Notes: a model not told the origin generated them from the letters alone. A stretch of DNA of 64,000 nucleotides from Bradyrhizobium aeschynomenes (GCF_013178945.1 NZ_JABFDM010000012.1:62001-126000); one strand, 5' to 3'; counted from the first letter of the stretch, positions 8,033 through 16,845 are shown. A program made the numbers and translations.

Positions 8033-11000
8033 ATGCGGATTGAACGGCGCAACACCACCGAAGGACAGTCTCCCTATGCAGGGATCGACTTCCGCCTGAC
8101 CACGTCCGAGATCAAGAATCCGGACGGCTCGGTGGTGTTCCGGCTCGAGAATGTCGAGGTCCCCGAGTTCTGGTCGCAGGTCGCCTCCGACGTGCTGGCG
8201 CAGAAGTATTTCCGCAAGGCCGGCGTCGCCGCACGCCTGAAGAAGGTCGAGGAAGAGACGGTGCCGTCCTGGCTGTGGCGCTCGGTGCCCGACACCGACG
8301 CGCTCGCCGCCCTGCCGGAGAACGAGCGCTACGGCAGCGAGCGCTCGGCCAAGCAGGTGTTCGACCGCCTCGCCGGCTGCTGGACCTATTGGGGCTGGAA
8401 GGGCAACTACTTCTCCTCGGAAGAGGACGCGGTCGCGTTCTACGACGAGCTGCGCTTCATGCTCGCCAAGCAGATGGTCGCGCCGAACTCGCCGCAATGG
8501 TTCAACACCGGACTGCACTGGGCCTATGGCATCGACGGCCCCGGCCAGGGCCACTATTACGTCGACTACAAGACCGGCAAGCTGACCAAGTCGAAGTCGT
8601 CCTACGAGCATCCGCAGCCGCACGCCTGCTTCATCCAGGGCGTCGAGGACGACCTCGTCAATGACGGCGGCATCATGGACCTGTGGGTGCGCGAGGCGCG
8701 CCTGTTCAAATACGGCTCCGGCACCGGCTCCAACTTCTCGCGGCTGCGCGGCGAAGGCGAGAAGCTGTCGGGCGGCGGCCGCTCGTCCGGCCTGATGAGC
8801 TTCCTCAAGATCGGCGACCGCGCCGCCGGCGCGATCAAGTCGGGCGGCACCACCCGCCGTGCCGCCAAGATGGTCGTGGTCGACGCCGACCATCCGGACA
8901 TCGAGGCCTATATCGACTGGAAGGTGAAGGAGGAGCAGAAGGTCGCCGCTCTCGTTACCGGCTCCAAGATCAACCAGAAGCACTTGAAGGCCGTGATGAA
9001 GGCCTGCGTCAATTGCGAGGGCTCCGGCGACGACTGCTTCGACCCCGAGAAGAACCCGGCGCTCCGTCGCGAGATCAAGCTCGCGCGCCGCGCGCTGGTG
9101 CCCGACAACTACATCAAGCGGGTCATCCAGTTCGCCCGCCAGGGCTACAAGGACATCGACTTCCCGATCTACGACACCGATTGGGATTCGGAGGCCTATC
9201 TCACGGTCTCCGGCCAGAATTCCAACAATTCGGTGTCGCTGAAGGACGACTTCCTCCGCGCCGTCGAGACCGACGGCGACTGGAGCCTGATCGGCCGCAC
9301 CAACAAGAAGGTCGTCAAGACGCTGAAGGCCAGGGACCTCTGGGAGAAGATCGGCCACGCCGCCTGGGCCTCGGCCGATCCCGGCCTGCACTTCAACACC
9401 ACGATGAACGACTGGCACACCTGCAAGGCGTCCGGCGACATCCGCGCGTCCAATCCGTGCTCGGAATACATGTTCCTGGACGACACCGCGTGCAACCTGG
9501 CGTCCGCCAACCTGCTGACGTTCTACGACACCAAGACCAAGCAGTTCGACGTCGCCTCCTACGAGCATCTCTGCCGGCTCTGGACCGTCGTGCTCGAGAT
9601 CTCCGTGCTGATGGCGCAGTTCCCGTCCAAGGCGATCGCCGAGCTGTCCTACGAGTTCCGCACGCTCGGCCTCGGCTACGCCAATATCGGCGGCCTGCTG
9701 ATGACCATGGGCCTGTCCTACGACTCCAAGGAAGGCCGCGCGCTGTGCGGTGCGCTCTCGGCGATCATGACCGGCATCGCCTACAAGACCTCGGCCGAGA
9801 TGGCCGGCGAGCTCGGCGCCTTCCCCGGCTACAAGAAGAACGCCGCGCACATGCTGCGCGTCATCAAGAACCATCGCCGCGCGGCGAAGGGCGAGGCCAC
9901 CGGCTATGAGGCGCTGTCGGTCAACCCGGTGCCGCTCGACCACGCCCACTGCCCGCAGGTCTCGCTCGTCAGCCACGCCATCCAGGCCTGGGACGACGCG
10001 CTCGCGCTCGGCGAGACCAACGGCTATCGCAACGCCCAGGTCACCGTGGTCGCCCCCACCGGCACCATCGGCCTGGTGATGGATTGCGACACCACCGGCA
10101 TCGAGCCCGATTTCGCGCTGGTGAAGTTCAAGAAGCTGGCCGGCGGCGGCTACTTCAAGATCATCAACCGCGCGGTCCCCGAGGCGCTGCGCGCGCTCGG
10201 CTATCGCGAGAGCGAGATCGCCGAGATCGAGGCCTATGCCGTCGGTCACGGCTCGCTGTCCAACGCGCCTGGCATCAACGCCTCGACCCTGAAGGCCAAG
10301 GGTTTCACCGATGAAGCCATCGCCAAGGTCGAGAAGGCCTTGCCGACCGCGTTCGACATCAAGTTCGTGTTCAACAAGTGGACGCTTGGCGAGGACTTCA
10401 TCACCAGGCAGCTCGGCGTCTCCGCGGAAGCTCTGGCCTCCCCGACCTTCGAGCTGCTCGCCGCCATCGGCTTCACCAAGCGCGAGATCGAAGCCGCCAA
10501 CGTGCACATCTGCGGCGCGATGACGGTCGAGGGTGCTCCGCACCTGAAGGCCGAGCACTATGCGGTGTTCGATTGCGCCAATCCCTGCGGCAAGATCGGC
10601 AAGCGCTATCTCTCGGTCGAGAGCCACATCCGCATGATGGCGGCGGCGCAGCCGTTCATCTCGGGCGCGATCTCCAAGACCATCAACATGCCGAACGACG
10701 CCACGGTCGAGGACTGCAAGGCGGCGTATCTTCTGTCCTGGAAGCTCGCGCTGAAGGCCAACGCGCTGTACCGCGACGGCTCGAAGCTGTCGCAGCCGCT
10801 CAACTCGCAGCTCATCAGCGACGACGAGGACGAGGACGATGCGGTCGAGTCCTTCTACGAGAAGCCGATGGCCGCGCGTGCGACCCAGGTCTCGGAGAAG
10901 ATCGTCGAGAAGCTGGTCGAGCGCATCGTCGTGATGCGCGAGCGCGAGAAGATGCCGGATCGCCGCAAGGGCTACACCCAGAAGGCGGTCGTCGGCGGCC

Positions 11001-11809
11001 ACAAGGTGTACTTGCGCACTGGCGAGTATGATGACGGCCGTCTCGGCGAGATCTTCATCGACATGCACAAGGAGGGCGCGGCACTGCGCTCCTTCATCAA
11101 CAACTTCGCCATCGCGGTGTCGCTGGGCCTGCAGTACGGCGTGCCGCTGGAGGAGTATGTCGACGCCTTCACCTTCACCCGCTTCGAGCCGGCCGGCCCC
11201 GTCCAGGGCAACGACTCGATCAAATACGCGACGTCGATCCTCGACTACGTGTTCCGCGAGCTCGCCGTCAGCTACATGTCGCGCTTCGACCTCGCCCATG
11301 TCGACCCCTCCGAGAGCAATTTCGATGCGCTCGGCCGCGGCGTCGACGAAGGCAAGCCGTCGGAGGACGGCCCGAGCCAGCAGGCCGCAAAATACGTCTC
11401 GCGCGGCCTGACCCGCTCCCGCACCGACAACCTCGTCGTCATGCGCGGCGGCACGTCAGGCGGTCACGCTGCCTCCGTTCCCTCCCCCCTCGTGGGGGAG
11501 GGTCAGGGAGGGGGGCCCCGGATCTCCGCTCTCTCGACTTCGCGCGCCGGCGACGCCATCGAAGGCGCCGTCGCCCTGAAGCAGGAAGCGCAACACGACC
11601 TCTCGCCCACCGAGAAGCTCGAGGCCCTGCAATGGAGCAAGGCCGGCACCGCCAACGCGCAAGTCGCCTCCAAGGCCGAACGCCGCGCCGAAGCCAAGGC
11701 TAGGGGTTACGAAGGCGAGATGTGCTCGGAGTGCGGAAATTTCACGCTGGTGCGGAATGGCACCTGCATGAAGTGTGATACGTGCGGCAGCACGACGGGG
11801 TGTTCGTGA
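8033..11809 (+). CDS. nrdJ: Adenosylcobalamin-dependent (class II) ribonucleoside-diphosphate reductase
   Basis: A 1258-aa NrdJ. It reduces ribonucleotides to deoxyribonucleotides using a B12-generated thiyl radical, independent of oxygen. Family landmarks include RLRGEGEKLSGGG, NPCSEYMFLDDTACNLASAN, LGLGYANIGGLLM, APTGTIGLVMDCDTTGIEP and a C-terminal zinc ribbon (CSECGNFTLV...CMKCDTCGSTTGCS). The length is normal for the alphaproteobacterial long form. I use the ATG at 8033, just after GGGGCTCGCG, rather than a TTG four codons earlier. The linker between the catalytic body and the zinc ribbon contains a GC-rich palindrome (11480-11515), read as PSPLVGEGQGGGPR, that looks like an in-frame copy of a genomic repeat. 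Confidence 0.97.
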   Translation: MRIERRNTTEGQSPYAGIDFRLTTSEIKNPDGSVVFRLENVEVPEFWSQVASDVLAQKYFRKAGVAARLKKVEEETVPSWLWRSVPDTDALAALPENERYGSERSAKQVFDRLAGCWTYWGWKGNYFSSEEDAVAFYDELRFMLAKQMVAPNSPQWFNTGLHWAYGIDGPGQGHYYVDYKTGKLTKSKSSYEHPQPHACFIQGVEDDLVNDGGIMDLWVREARLFKYGSGTGSNFSRLRGEGEKLSGGGRSSGLMSFLKIGDRAAGAIKSGGTTRRAAKMVVVDADHPDIEAYIDWKVKEEQKVAALVTGSKINQKHLKAVMKACVNCEGSGDDCFDPEKNPALRREIKLARRALVPDNYIKRVIQFARQGYKDIDFPIYDTDWDSEAYLTVSGQNSNNSVSLKDDFLRAVETDGDWSLIGRTNKKVVKTLKARDLWEKIGHAAWASADPGLHFNTTMNDWHTCKASGDIRASNPCSEYMFLDDTACNLASANLLTFYDTKTKQFDVASYEHLCRLWTVVLEISVLMAQFPSKAIAELSYEFRTLGLGYANIGGLLMTMGLSYDSKEGRALCGALSAIMTGIAYKTSAEMAGELGAFPGYKKNAAHMLRVIKNHRRAAKGEATGYEALSVNPVPLDHAHCPQVSLVSHAIQAWDDALALGETNGYRNAQVTVVAPTGTIGLVMDCDTTGIEPDFALVKFKKLAGGGYFKIINRAVPEALRALGYRESEIAEIEAYAVGHGSLSNAPGINASTLKAKGFTDEAIAKVEKALPTAFDIKFVFNKWTLGEDFITRQLGVSAEALASPTFELLAAIGFTKREIEAANVHICGAMTVEGAPHLKAEHYAVFDCANPCGKIGKRYLSVESHIRMMAAAQPFISGAISKTINMPNDATVEDCKAAYLLSWKLALKANALYRDGSKLSQPLNSQLISDDEDEDDAVESFYEKPMAARATQVSEKIVEKLVERIVVMREREKMPDRRKGYTQKAVVGGHKVYLRTGEYDDGRLGEIFIDMHKEGAALRSFINNFAIAVSLGLQYGVPLEEYVDAFTFTRFEPAGPVQGNDSIKYATSILDYVFRELAVSYMSRFDLAHVDPSESNFDALGRGVDEGKPSEDGPSQQAAKYVSRGLTRSRTDNLVVMRGGTSGGHAASVPSPLVGEGQGGGPRISALSTSRAGDAIEGAVALKQEAQHDLSPTEKLEALQWSKAGTANAQVASKAERRAEAKARGYEGEMCSECGNFTLVRNGTCMKCDTCGSTTGCS
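11480..11515 (+). repeat. Palindromic repeat-like element inside the nrdJ coding sequence
   Basis: CCCTCCCCC (11480-11488) pairs with GGGGGAGGG (11494-11502), followed by a second G-rich arm (GGGAGGGGGG, 11507-11516). This resembles intergenic CTCTCCCC/GGGGAGAG palindromes such as the one at 14855-15014. Here it is translated in frame as part of a variable linker. Confidence 0.5.
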
Positions 11810-11840
11810 GGAACGCCAAGTCTTATTATCTTGTTGTGCT

Positions 11841-11858
11841 CGAGCCGCTAGCGGCTCG
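11841..11858. repeat. Perfect 18-bp palindrome downstream of nrdJ
   Basis: CGAGCCGCTAGCGGCTCG, 31 bp after the nrdJ stop, at the left boundary of a lower-GC segment. There is no T-run. It may be a terminator hairpin or a boundary scar. Confidence 0.5.
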
Positions 11859-11900
11859 GGCACCTACCGTCGTAGCAGAACTCTTCACCAGAGTGCGTCA

Positions 11901-12836
11901 TTGCCAGCCGCTCACCTTTACATTTTTAGCGATGGTAGCCCTGAAGACTGGCTCGTCGACGGGCACGATGAGCGTTGGCACACGATTGCCAATCTAGTTG
12001 TTCAATCAGATCCCGCCCGAATCGAAGACATTGAACGTGGCGCATCTCACGAAGAACTCTTGCCACAAGATCCCTTCTACAACACGATCGTTGAATCAAT
12101 TTCGTCAGGCCTGCCGTCTCACACGCTAAGAAAGTGGAAGACTGGACCCCAATACAAGGCGCGATTCTGCCGCGCATTTGCAGGTGTTCTAACCAAATCA
12201 AGGCCGGTGATCTCAGCCTGCTCATTTCAGGAACGCACTCTTAGAGACTCCAAGCAAGCGCTGATGGCATCTTACAATCGCCATCTCGGAGGCATAGAAG
12301 GTCGCGGGATCGATTTCGAAGAATCCTTTGACGACAGAGGCCGAAGACGCCTCAAACACTCCTTCGTGCACTGGCGCACCGGTTATCACGAGATTGAAGG
12401 GCTTGAAAATCAGATCCTCGTTCTCTTGTTCATGGCTTGGTTCATTGCTGATCAATATCGCTTTTACTACCACAAACTAGTCTCAAGCGGAACATGCGGC
12501 TTTGACGAGTTACGGTTAACTGTAGTGTCTGACAAGCTTAGCGGAGATGATGATCTTCGCCATAAAAGCGAGGCGAATTTACGGAACCTCATCGATCCTG
12601 AAAACAACGCCGTACAAGTTACTGTTACCCGATCAAGAGCCAGCGACGATTTCTCTGGAGACCTGTTAGCGGACAACTTGGCGGGTTGGCTGAACAGCTC
12701 GATGATCGACCCCAGTGGCCCCTATGCGGAGCAAGCCAAAAGTTTGGCCCCGAGCGGCGTCTGGACAGGCTGGCATCAACTGCAACCGTCAAATGATCTA
12801 CTCACCGCTCGTCCAGCAGTCGATGTTCTGAAGTAG
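11901..12836 (+). CDS. Hypothetical protein, possibly DUF3800-like, in a lower-GC island
   Basis: An open frame of about 311 codons. The protein begins near LYIFSDGSPEDW and ends with DDFSGDLLADNLAGWLNSS, a pattern loosely like DUF3800 proteins (an N-terminal acidic motif and a C-terminal ADxxAG motif). That assignment is tentative. The reading frame is open from an ATG at 11775 inside nrdJ, but the Arg-rich extension looks spurious. A TTG at 11901 is my working start, although no good ribosome binding site is visible. Base composition and codon use are clearly less GC-biased than the neighbours (for example TTACAATCG, AACAACGCC, many AAA/GAA/TTT codons). The gene sits between an 18-bp palindrome and an interspersed repeat, which suggests horizontal acquisition. 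Confidence 0.6.
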   Translation: MPAAHLYIFSDGSPEDWLVDGHDERWHTIANLVVQSDPARIEDIERGASHEELLPQDPFYNTIVESISSGLPSHTLRKWKTGPQYKARFCRAFAGVLTKSRPVISACSFQERTLRDSKQALMASYNRHLGGIEGRGIDFEESFDDRGRRRLKHSFVHWRTGYHEIEGLENQILVLLFMAWFIADQYRFYYHKLVSSGTCGFDELRLTVVSDKLSGDDDLRHKSEANLRNLIDPENNAVQVTVTRSRASDDFSGDLLADNLAGWLNSSMIDPSGPYAEQAKSLAPSGVWTGWHQLQPSNDLLTARPAVDVLK

Positions 12837-12863
12837 CAAGAGCCGGCGGACTAGCGAGTAAGC

Positions 12864-12936
12864 GTAGGGCGGATTAGCGGAGCGTAATCCGCCGCTTGAC
12901 CGGATCGGCGCGTTACGCTTCGGTGACGCGCCCTAC
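12864..12936. repeat. GTAGGGCG...CGCCCTAC interspersed double-hairpin repeat
   Basis: The ends GTAGGGCG and GCGCCCTAC face each other. Inside are two hairpins, GGCGGATTA-gcggagcg-TAATCCGCC and GGCGCGTTACG-n-TGACGCGCC. This is a common Bradyrhizobium-type intergenic repeat, lying between the AT-richer gene and the metallophosphoesterase. Confidence 0.75.
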
Positions 12937-12968
12937 ACACCGAGCCCTGGGCTCCAACTCCCTCCCCC

Positions 12969-13736
12969 ATGCACCTCCACATCTTCTCCGATCTCCACGC
13001 CGACATGGCCGACATCAAGCCGATCGCGGCGCTGCCCAGGGTCGATGTGGTCGTGGTCGCCGGCGATGTCAGTGAGGGGGCGGTGAACGGGTTTGCGCGG
13101 CTGCGCGAGATCGTGGCGGAGGATGTGCCGATCGTCATGGTGATGGGCAACCATGAGTCCTATCACCGCACTTTTCCCGAGGAGCTGAAGCTGGCGCGGG
13201 CCGAGGCGGCGCGGTTCGGGGTGCATCTCCTCGAGAACGAGGCGGTCGTGCTCGCGGGCGTGCGCTTTGCCGGCTGCACGCTGTGGACCGACTATGCGAT
13301 CTTCGGCCCCGGCTCTGAGGTCCACACCATGGCGGTCTGCCGCGACCGGATGAACGACCATCGCCGCATCACCTGGCGCAAGCAGCCCTGGCTGCGCTTC
13401 CGGCCGCAGGAGGCGCTCGGCCTGCACCGGACCTCCCGCAGCTGGCTCACGGGCCTCCTGGAGACGCCGTTCGACGGCCCGACCGTCGTGGTCACCCACC
13501 ACGCCCCCGGCTGGGGCTCGGTCGCCGAGCGCTACCGCAACGACCGCGTCACCGCCGCCTACGCCTCCGACCTGTCGGCGCTGATCCAGGCGACGCAGCC
13601 GGCGCTCTGGATCCACGGCCACATCCACACGCCCTCGGACTACATGGTCGGCGCCACCCGCGTGATCTGCAACCCGCACGGCTATGGCCGCGAGAACCCG
13701 GATTTCGATCCGGCGCTGGTGGTGGAGGTGGTGTAG
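12969..13736 (+). CDS. Calcineurin-like metallophosphoesterase
   Basis: A 255-aa protein with the full metallophosphoesterase motif set: HIFSDLHAD at the N-terminus (metal ligands Asp/His), AGDVSEG, GNHESY, VVTHHAPG and the C-terminal IHGHIHTP. A dinuclear metal centre for phosphoester hydrolysis is therefore predicted; the substrate is unknown. The start at 12969 begins directly with the first motif. No signal peptide is seen, so the protein is probably cytosolic. It stands alone, flanked by repeats on both sides. Confidence 0.9.
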   Translation: MHLHIFSDLHADMADIKPIAALPRVDVVVVAGDVSEGAVNGFARLREIVAEDVPIVMVMGNHESYHRTFPEELKLARAEAARFGVHLLENEAVVLAGVRFAGCTLWTDYAIFGPGSEVHTMAVCRDRMNDHRRITWRKQPWLRFRPQEALGLHRTSRSWLTGLLETPFDGPTVVVTHHAPGWGSVAERYRNDRVTAAYASDLSALIQATQPALWIHGHIHTPSDYMVGATRVICNPHGYGRENPDFDPALVVEVV

Positions 13737-13770
13737 CCCGCTCGGCGTGGCCGGGCAGGCTCTCTCCTCC

Positions 13771-13919
13771 GTCATTCCGGGGCGCGCGCAGCGCGAGCCC
13801 GGAATCCATAACCACGAGCGGCTATGAGTTGAGAGATGCGGGCCGCGACGATCCGTGTCCACCACAACAGCCTGTGAGTATGGATTCCGGGCTCGCGCTA
13901 TCGCGCGCCCCGGAATGAC
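13771..13919. repeat. GTCATTCCGGGGCGCG-type inverted repeat, copy 1
   Basis: Two near-perfect arms of about 40 bp (13771-13810 and 13879-13919), beginning GTCATTCCGGGGCGCGCG and ending CGCCCCGGAATGAC, around a 68-bp centre. The same element occurs at 55698-55841. Confidence 0.9.
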
Positions 13920-13989
13920 AGGTTGAGAGGGATGGGGAGACGGCGGCCTGCGCCGTTGCTGAAACGTTAGGCCTGAGCTCTCAGTGCCA

Positions 13990-14475
13990 TCAGCGCGTGT
14001 CGAGTTGCATCACCCACGCCCGCTGCTCCTCCGTATCCGGCACATCGACGCCGCGCGCGGCGGCGATCCGCGCCAGCGCCCCGGCCGCGCTGACGCCGAG
14101 CCGGCTCATCACGCAGGCCGCGACGACGGCGGAGCGGCCGATTCCGGCGCGGCAATGGATCAGGACATCAGCGCCGTCCCTCAGCCGCACGGCGACGTCC
14201 TGTGACAGCCGCAGCGCGGCGCTGCGGCTGTCGGGACAACCGCGGTCGGGGATCGGGAACGAAACGAAGGCGATGCCGTGGCCCTCGCACAGCGCGACCT
14301 CGCGCTGCAAACCGAGATCATGCACCTCGGCCGGCTCCAGCAGGCTAACCACGACGGCGATCCCCTCGCCCGCCCAGCCGGCGATGTCGTCGGCCAGCCA
14401 GTCCTCCGCGCGCGGCCGCGCCGCGATGGCGAGGCGGCCAGAGGCAGGCAAGTCGATCCAGTGCAGGCGGGACAT
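13990..14475 (-). CDS. Dual-specificity / tyrosine phosphatase-like protein
   Basis: A 161-aa protein with the protein tyrosine phosphatase signature HCRAGIGRS: the nucleophile Cys is near residue 108 and the phosphate-binding Arg near 114. A candidate general acid Asp is in PIPDRG near residue 77. The family is cysteine-dependent phosphatases acting on phosphotyrosine or other phosphoesters. The start is MSRLHWIDLP at 14473-14475; the longer frame adds a poorly conserved extension. No membrane segment is seen. It is divergent from the small antitoxin-like gene at 14571. Confidence 0.85.
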   Translation of the reverse strand: MSRLHWIDLPASGRLAIAARPRAEDWLADDIAGWAGEGIAVVVSLLEPAEVHDLGLQREVALCEGHGIAFVSFPIPDRGCPDSRSAALRLSQDVAVRLRDGADVLIHCRAGIGRSAVVAACVMSRLGVSAAGALARIAAARGVDVPDTEEQRAWVMQLDTR

Positions 14476-14570
14476 GGCGATGATCCTGTCGTGAATGCAT
14501 GTTCGTGCCCAAGTGAACCGGGCGGCCCCCTGGTCTTCCTCCTCAGGCAAGGCGATGCTATCATTCTCGC

Positions 14571-14798
14571 ATGACGACAGCAGAAGACCTCGAAAAAGCG
14601 GTTGAGCAGCTCAGTCGCGACGAGCTGGCGCGGTTTCGCGCCTGGTTCGAACAGTTCGATGCGCAGCTCTTCGATGCGACGATCGAGCAGGATGCTCGTT
14701 CCGGCAAGCTCGATGCATTGGCCGACGAAGCCGTCGCGGCGGCCGCTCGCGCGAGCTGTGAGCCACTTCGCGTCATCGAAATTCTGGGCCGCCTATGA
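14571..14798 (+). CDS. Putative antitoxin of a type II toxin-antitoxin pair
   Basis: A 75-aa acidic helical protein (EQLSRDELARFRAWFEQFD, EQDARSGKLDALADEA). This type is usually encoded just upstream of, and overlapping, a RelE/ParE-family toxin. Here the overlapping downstream frame (GTG at 14758, 41-bp overlap) encodes only 26 residues of such a toxin. The antitoxin therefore appears to be an orphan. Its frame looks intact. Confidence 0.72.
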   Translation: MTTAEDLEKAVEQLSRDELARFRAWFEQFDAQLFDATIEQDARSGKLDALADEAVAAAARASCEPLRVIEILGRL

Positions 14799-14838
14799 GG
14801 CGCTGCCGCCGGAGCGGCGGAAGAGATCGAAACCGTAA
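14758..14838 (+). pseudogene. Truncated RelE/ParE-type toxin remnant
   Basis: The frame opens with GTG at 14758, inside the antitoxin gene, and reads VSHFASSKFWAAYEALPPER before stopping at 14836-14838. This opening matches the N-terminus of RelE/ParE-like toxins of about 85-90 aa, which begin with similar HFAS.KFWAAYE.LP sequences. All of the catalytic C-terminal part is missing. A 160-bp inverted-repeat element begins 17 bp later, so the gene was probably cut by insertion or deletion there. Confidence 0.7.
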
Positions 14839-14854
14839 GCCGCGGTCAGATGCA

Positions 14855-15014
14855 GCGCCCTCTCCCCTTGTGGGAGAGGGCATCGCCGGCCCATCCATTC
14901 ACGCGGTTGGGTGAGGGGTTCTCTCCGCGAGGCGTGCGTGTGGCGAGAGACCCCTCACCCGACCGAGCTTGCTGCGCTGTCCTACATGCCCTCTCCCACA
15001 AGGGGAGAGGGCGC
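14855..15014. repeat. 160-bp element with perfect 29-bp terminal inverted repeats
   Basis: The left arm, 14855-14883 (begins GCGCCCTCTCCCC), and right arm, 14986-15014, are exact reverse complements over 29 bp. Inner sequences TGGGTGAGGGGT and ACCCCTCACCC also pair. There is no coding capacity. It has the shape of a MITE or palindromic repeat and sits directly after the truncated toxin. Confidence 0.9.
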
Positions 15015-15075
15015 GGTAACGTGCACCGCGCTCGCCTTCCGACACGTGAGCGCGCGAGGACAATCGCGATGGCGA

Positions 15076-16623
15076 CTACTTGAAGCACACCGACTTGTCG
15101 TTCGGGTCGAACGAATTCCCCGGCATCGGCCGCAACGCGGTCAGCTTGGGGTTGGCAGCCAAGAGCCGCTTCGAATACGCCCCCAGCGCGGCGTTCATCG
15201 TGTTGAGCCGGTCCTGCGCGTCGGTGCGCTGGAGTGGCGCGGTGATGACGCCTGATGCGTAGACCTCGGCGCGCGACCATTGCACGCCCTGCACGATGCG
15301 GCCGACCAGGCGCGATTTCAGGTCGGCGGCGCTGTCACCCGCGGCGCTCTTGCCGCCGACGACGTTGGGCGGCAAGAGGCTCGGGTTGACGATCCAGCCG
15401 CGCGGCTTGGCGACGTTGTTGCCGAACAGGATCAGCTCGTCGACGGTGTTGTTCAGCGCCACGTAGTCGCGCAGCGGCAGGCTGACGTCGCCGGTGCCGG
15501 TCTCCTGGACATGGCTGGCGAGATGCGGCCCCGTCGCGCAATAGGTGCCGAACACCAGTTTCACGTTGCCGGAGTCCAGATACATGTAGCTGCCGGCATC
15601 CGAGCCGCCCGGGGGCGACGGCGCGTCGTCGCCGCAGAAGGTGCCGTGCGAGGAGGCATCCTGGAGGGAGTGCAGATAGAGCCCGATGCGGGCGATCTGC
15701 ACCGGCACCGGCGGCTTCCGGGGATCGTCGAACAGCACGCCGGTGGTCTTGCTCTTGTCGTCGAGAAAGGATTTCAGCTTGGTGTAGTCGACGACGTCGC
15801 TGGTGTTGCTGTTGTCGAGTACCTTGGGGCCGGAGGCGACGTTGATCGCCGGCCCGATGGCGTAGTTCTCGAGCAGCGGCACGGTGCCGCTGATCGTCGC
15901 GCCGGACAGGCATTTCGGGCCGCTGAAGTTCGACGAGCCGTTCGGCACGGTGTATCCGACGGTGCACAGCAGGCCCGGTGCCTCGTCGCCCTTCATCGCC
16001 CATTGCCGGAGATCATACAGCGTGCCCTGATACACGCTGTCGATGGTGATGGGATAGCCGGGCGGCGGATAGTGGAACGGATACACCGCCTGGACGCCGC
16101 TGGCGCCGTGGACGTCGGTGCCCTGCCCGTTCGGCGAGAAGTTCAGCAGGTAATGATACAGCGGCCCGGCGGTCGAGGCGTTGGTGCGCTGGAAGCCGTT
16201 GAAGCTCGCGGTGATGTAGCTCGCGCCCGAATTGGTCGACGACGCCTGTCCGCCGCACTGGTCGATCGGCTTGTATTGCGCGTAGTCGGCATTCTCATTG
16301 TATGCCGCGATCCAATAGGCCACGTCGGCGCGATAGCCGAGCGCCTGGGCGATGAAATAGGTGGAATCGGCGTGGATCATGCTGCGGCCGGGCGGGATGA
16401 GCGCGAACTGCACTGCTTCCAGCAGGCAGCTCCGGTTCAGCGCCTCCGCCGGATCCTTGCAGGCGCTGGCCGGCGCGATGCAGTTCTTCAGCCCGTCCTT
16501 CACGCGCGGGATGCAGATGTCCTCCAGGAACGCCTGCGCGGGGCGCGGCGTGGTCAGGCCCAAGCCGAAAACGGCAGATCCCATGACGACGGAGAGGGTC
16601 GAGACGGCAAAGCCAATGCGCAT
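15076..16623 (-). CDS. Large secreted protein of unknown function with HSLQDxxSH motif
   Basis: A 515-aa protein with a signal peptide (MRIGFAVSTLSVVMGSAVFG, cleavage near AQA). It has a His/Asp-containing segment near residue 85 (SMIHADSTYFIAQALGYRADVAYW) and the motif LYLHSLQDASSHGTF in the second half. These resemble the metal-ligand patterns of zinc-dependent phospholipase C/S1-P1-type helical folds, but the similarity is only motif-level. Several Cys pairs fit a periplasmic or extracellular protein. The start at 16621-16623 has GAGGAG eight bases upstream. The gene is monocistronic. Confidence 0.75.
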   Translation of the reverse strand: MRIGFAVSTLSVVMGSAVFGLGLTTPRPAQAFLEDICIPRVKDGLKNCIAPASACKDPAEALNRSCLLEAVQFALIPPGRSMIHADSTYFIAQALGYRADVAYWIAAYNENADYAQYKPIDQCGGQASSTNSGASYITASFNGFQRTNASTAGPLYHYLLNFSPNGQGTDVHGASGVQAVYPFHYPPPGYPITIDSVYQGTLYDLRQWAMKGDEAPGLLCTVGYTVPNGSSNFSGPKCLSGATISGTVPLLENYAIGPAINVASGPKVLDNSNTSDVVDYTKLKSFLDDKSKTTGVLFDDPRKPPVPVQIARIGLYLHSLQDASSHGTFCGDDAPSPPGGSDAGSYMYLDSGNVKLVFGTYCATGPHLASHVQETGTGDVSLPLRDYVALNNTVDELILFGNNVAKPRGWIVNPSLLPPNVVGGKSAAGDSAADLKSRLVGRIVQGVQWSRAEVYASGVITAPLQRTDAQDRLNTMNAALGAYSKRLLAANPKLTALRPMPGNSFDPNDKSVCFK

Positions 16624-16845
16624 GAAAAACTCCTCGGTGATTTGAAATCCGAAAAACGCCTTGTTCAAAAGGGCGAAAGCTCAACAGCCGGCGGCAGCTC
16701 CGTGATGCATCAGAGATTCGGCACACCGGATTTGATCCTAGATCAACTGATGAATCAATCTAAAGTTGTCTTGCTGGCGGCTCCGCTCGCTCCCAGGGCA
16801 ATCGCATGTGACGGTCGCAGTCTTGTGCTCATCTCTTTCCACGTC

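Noticed and set aside
11775..11900. N-terminal extension of the lower-GC gene starting inside nrdJ
   Set aside because: The extension overlaps nrdJ, is Arg-rich, and does not resemble the rest of the protein. It is kept only as an alternative.
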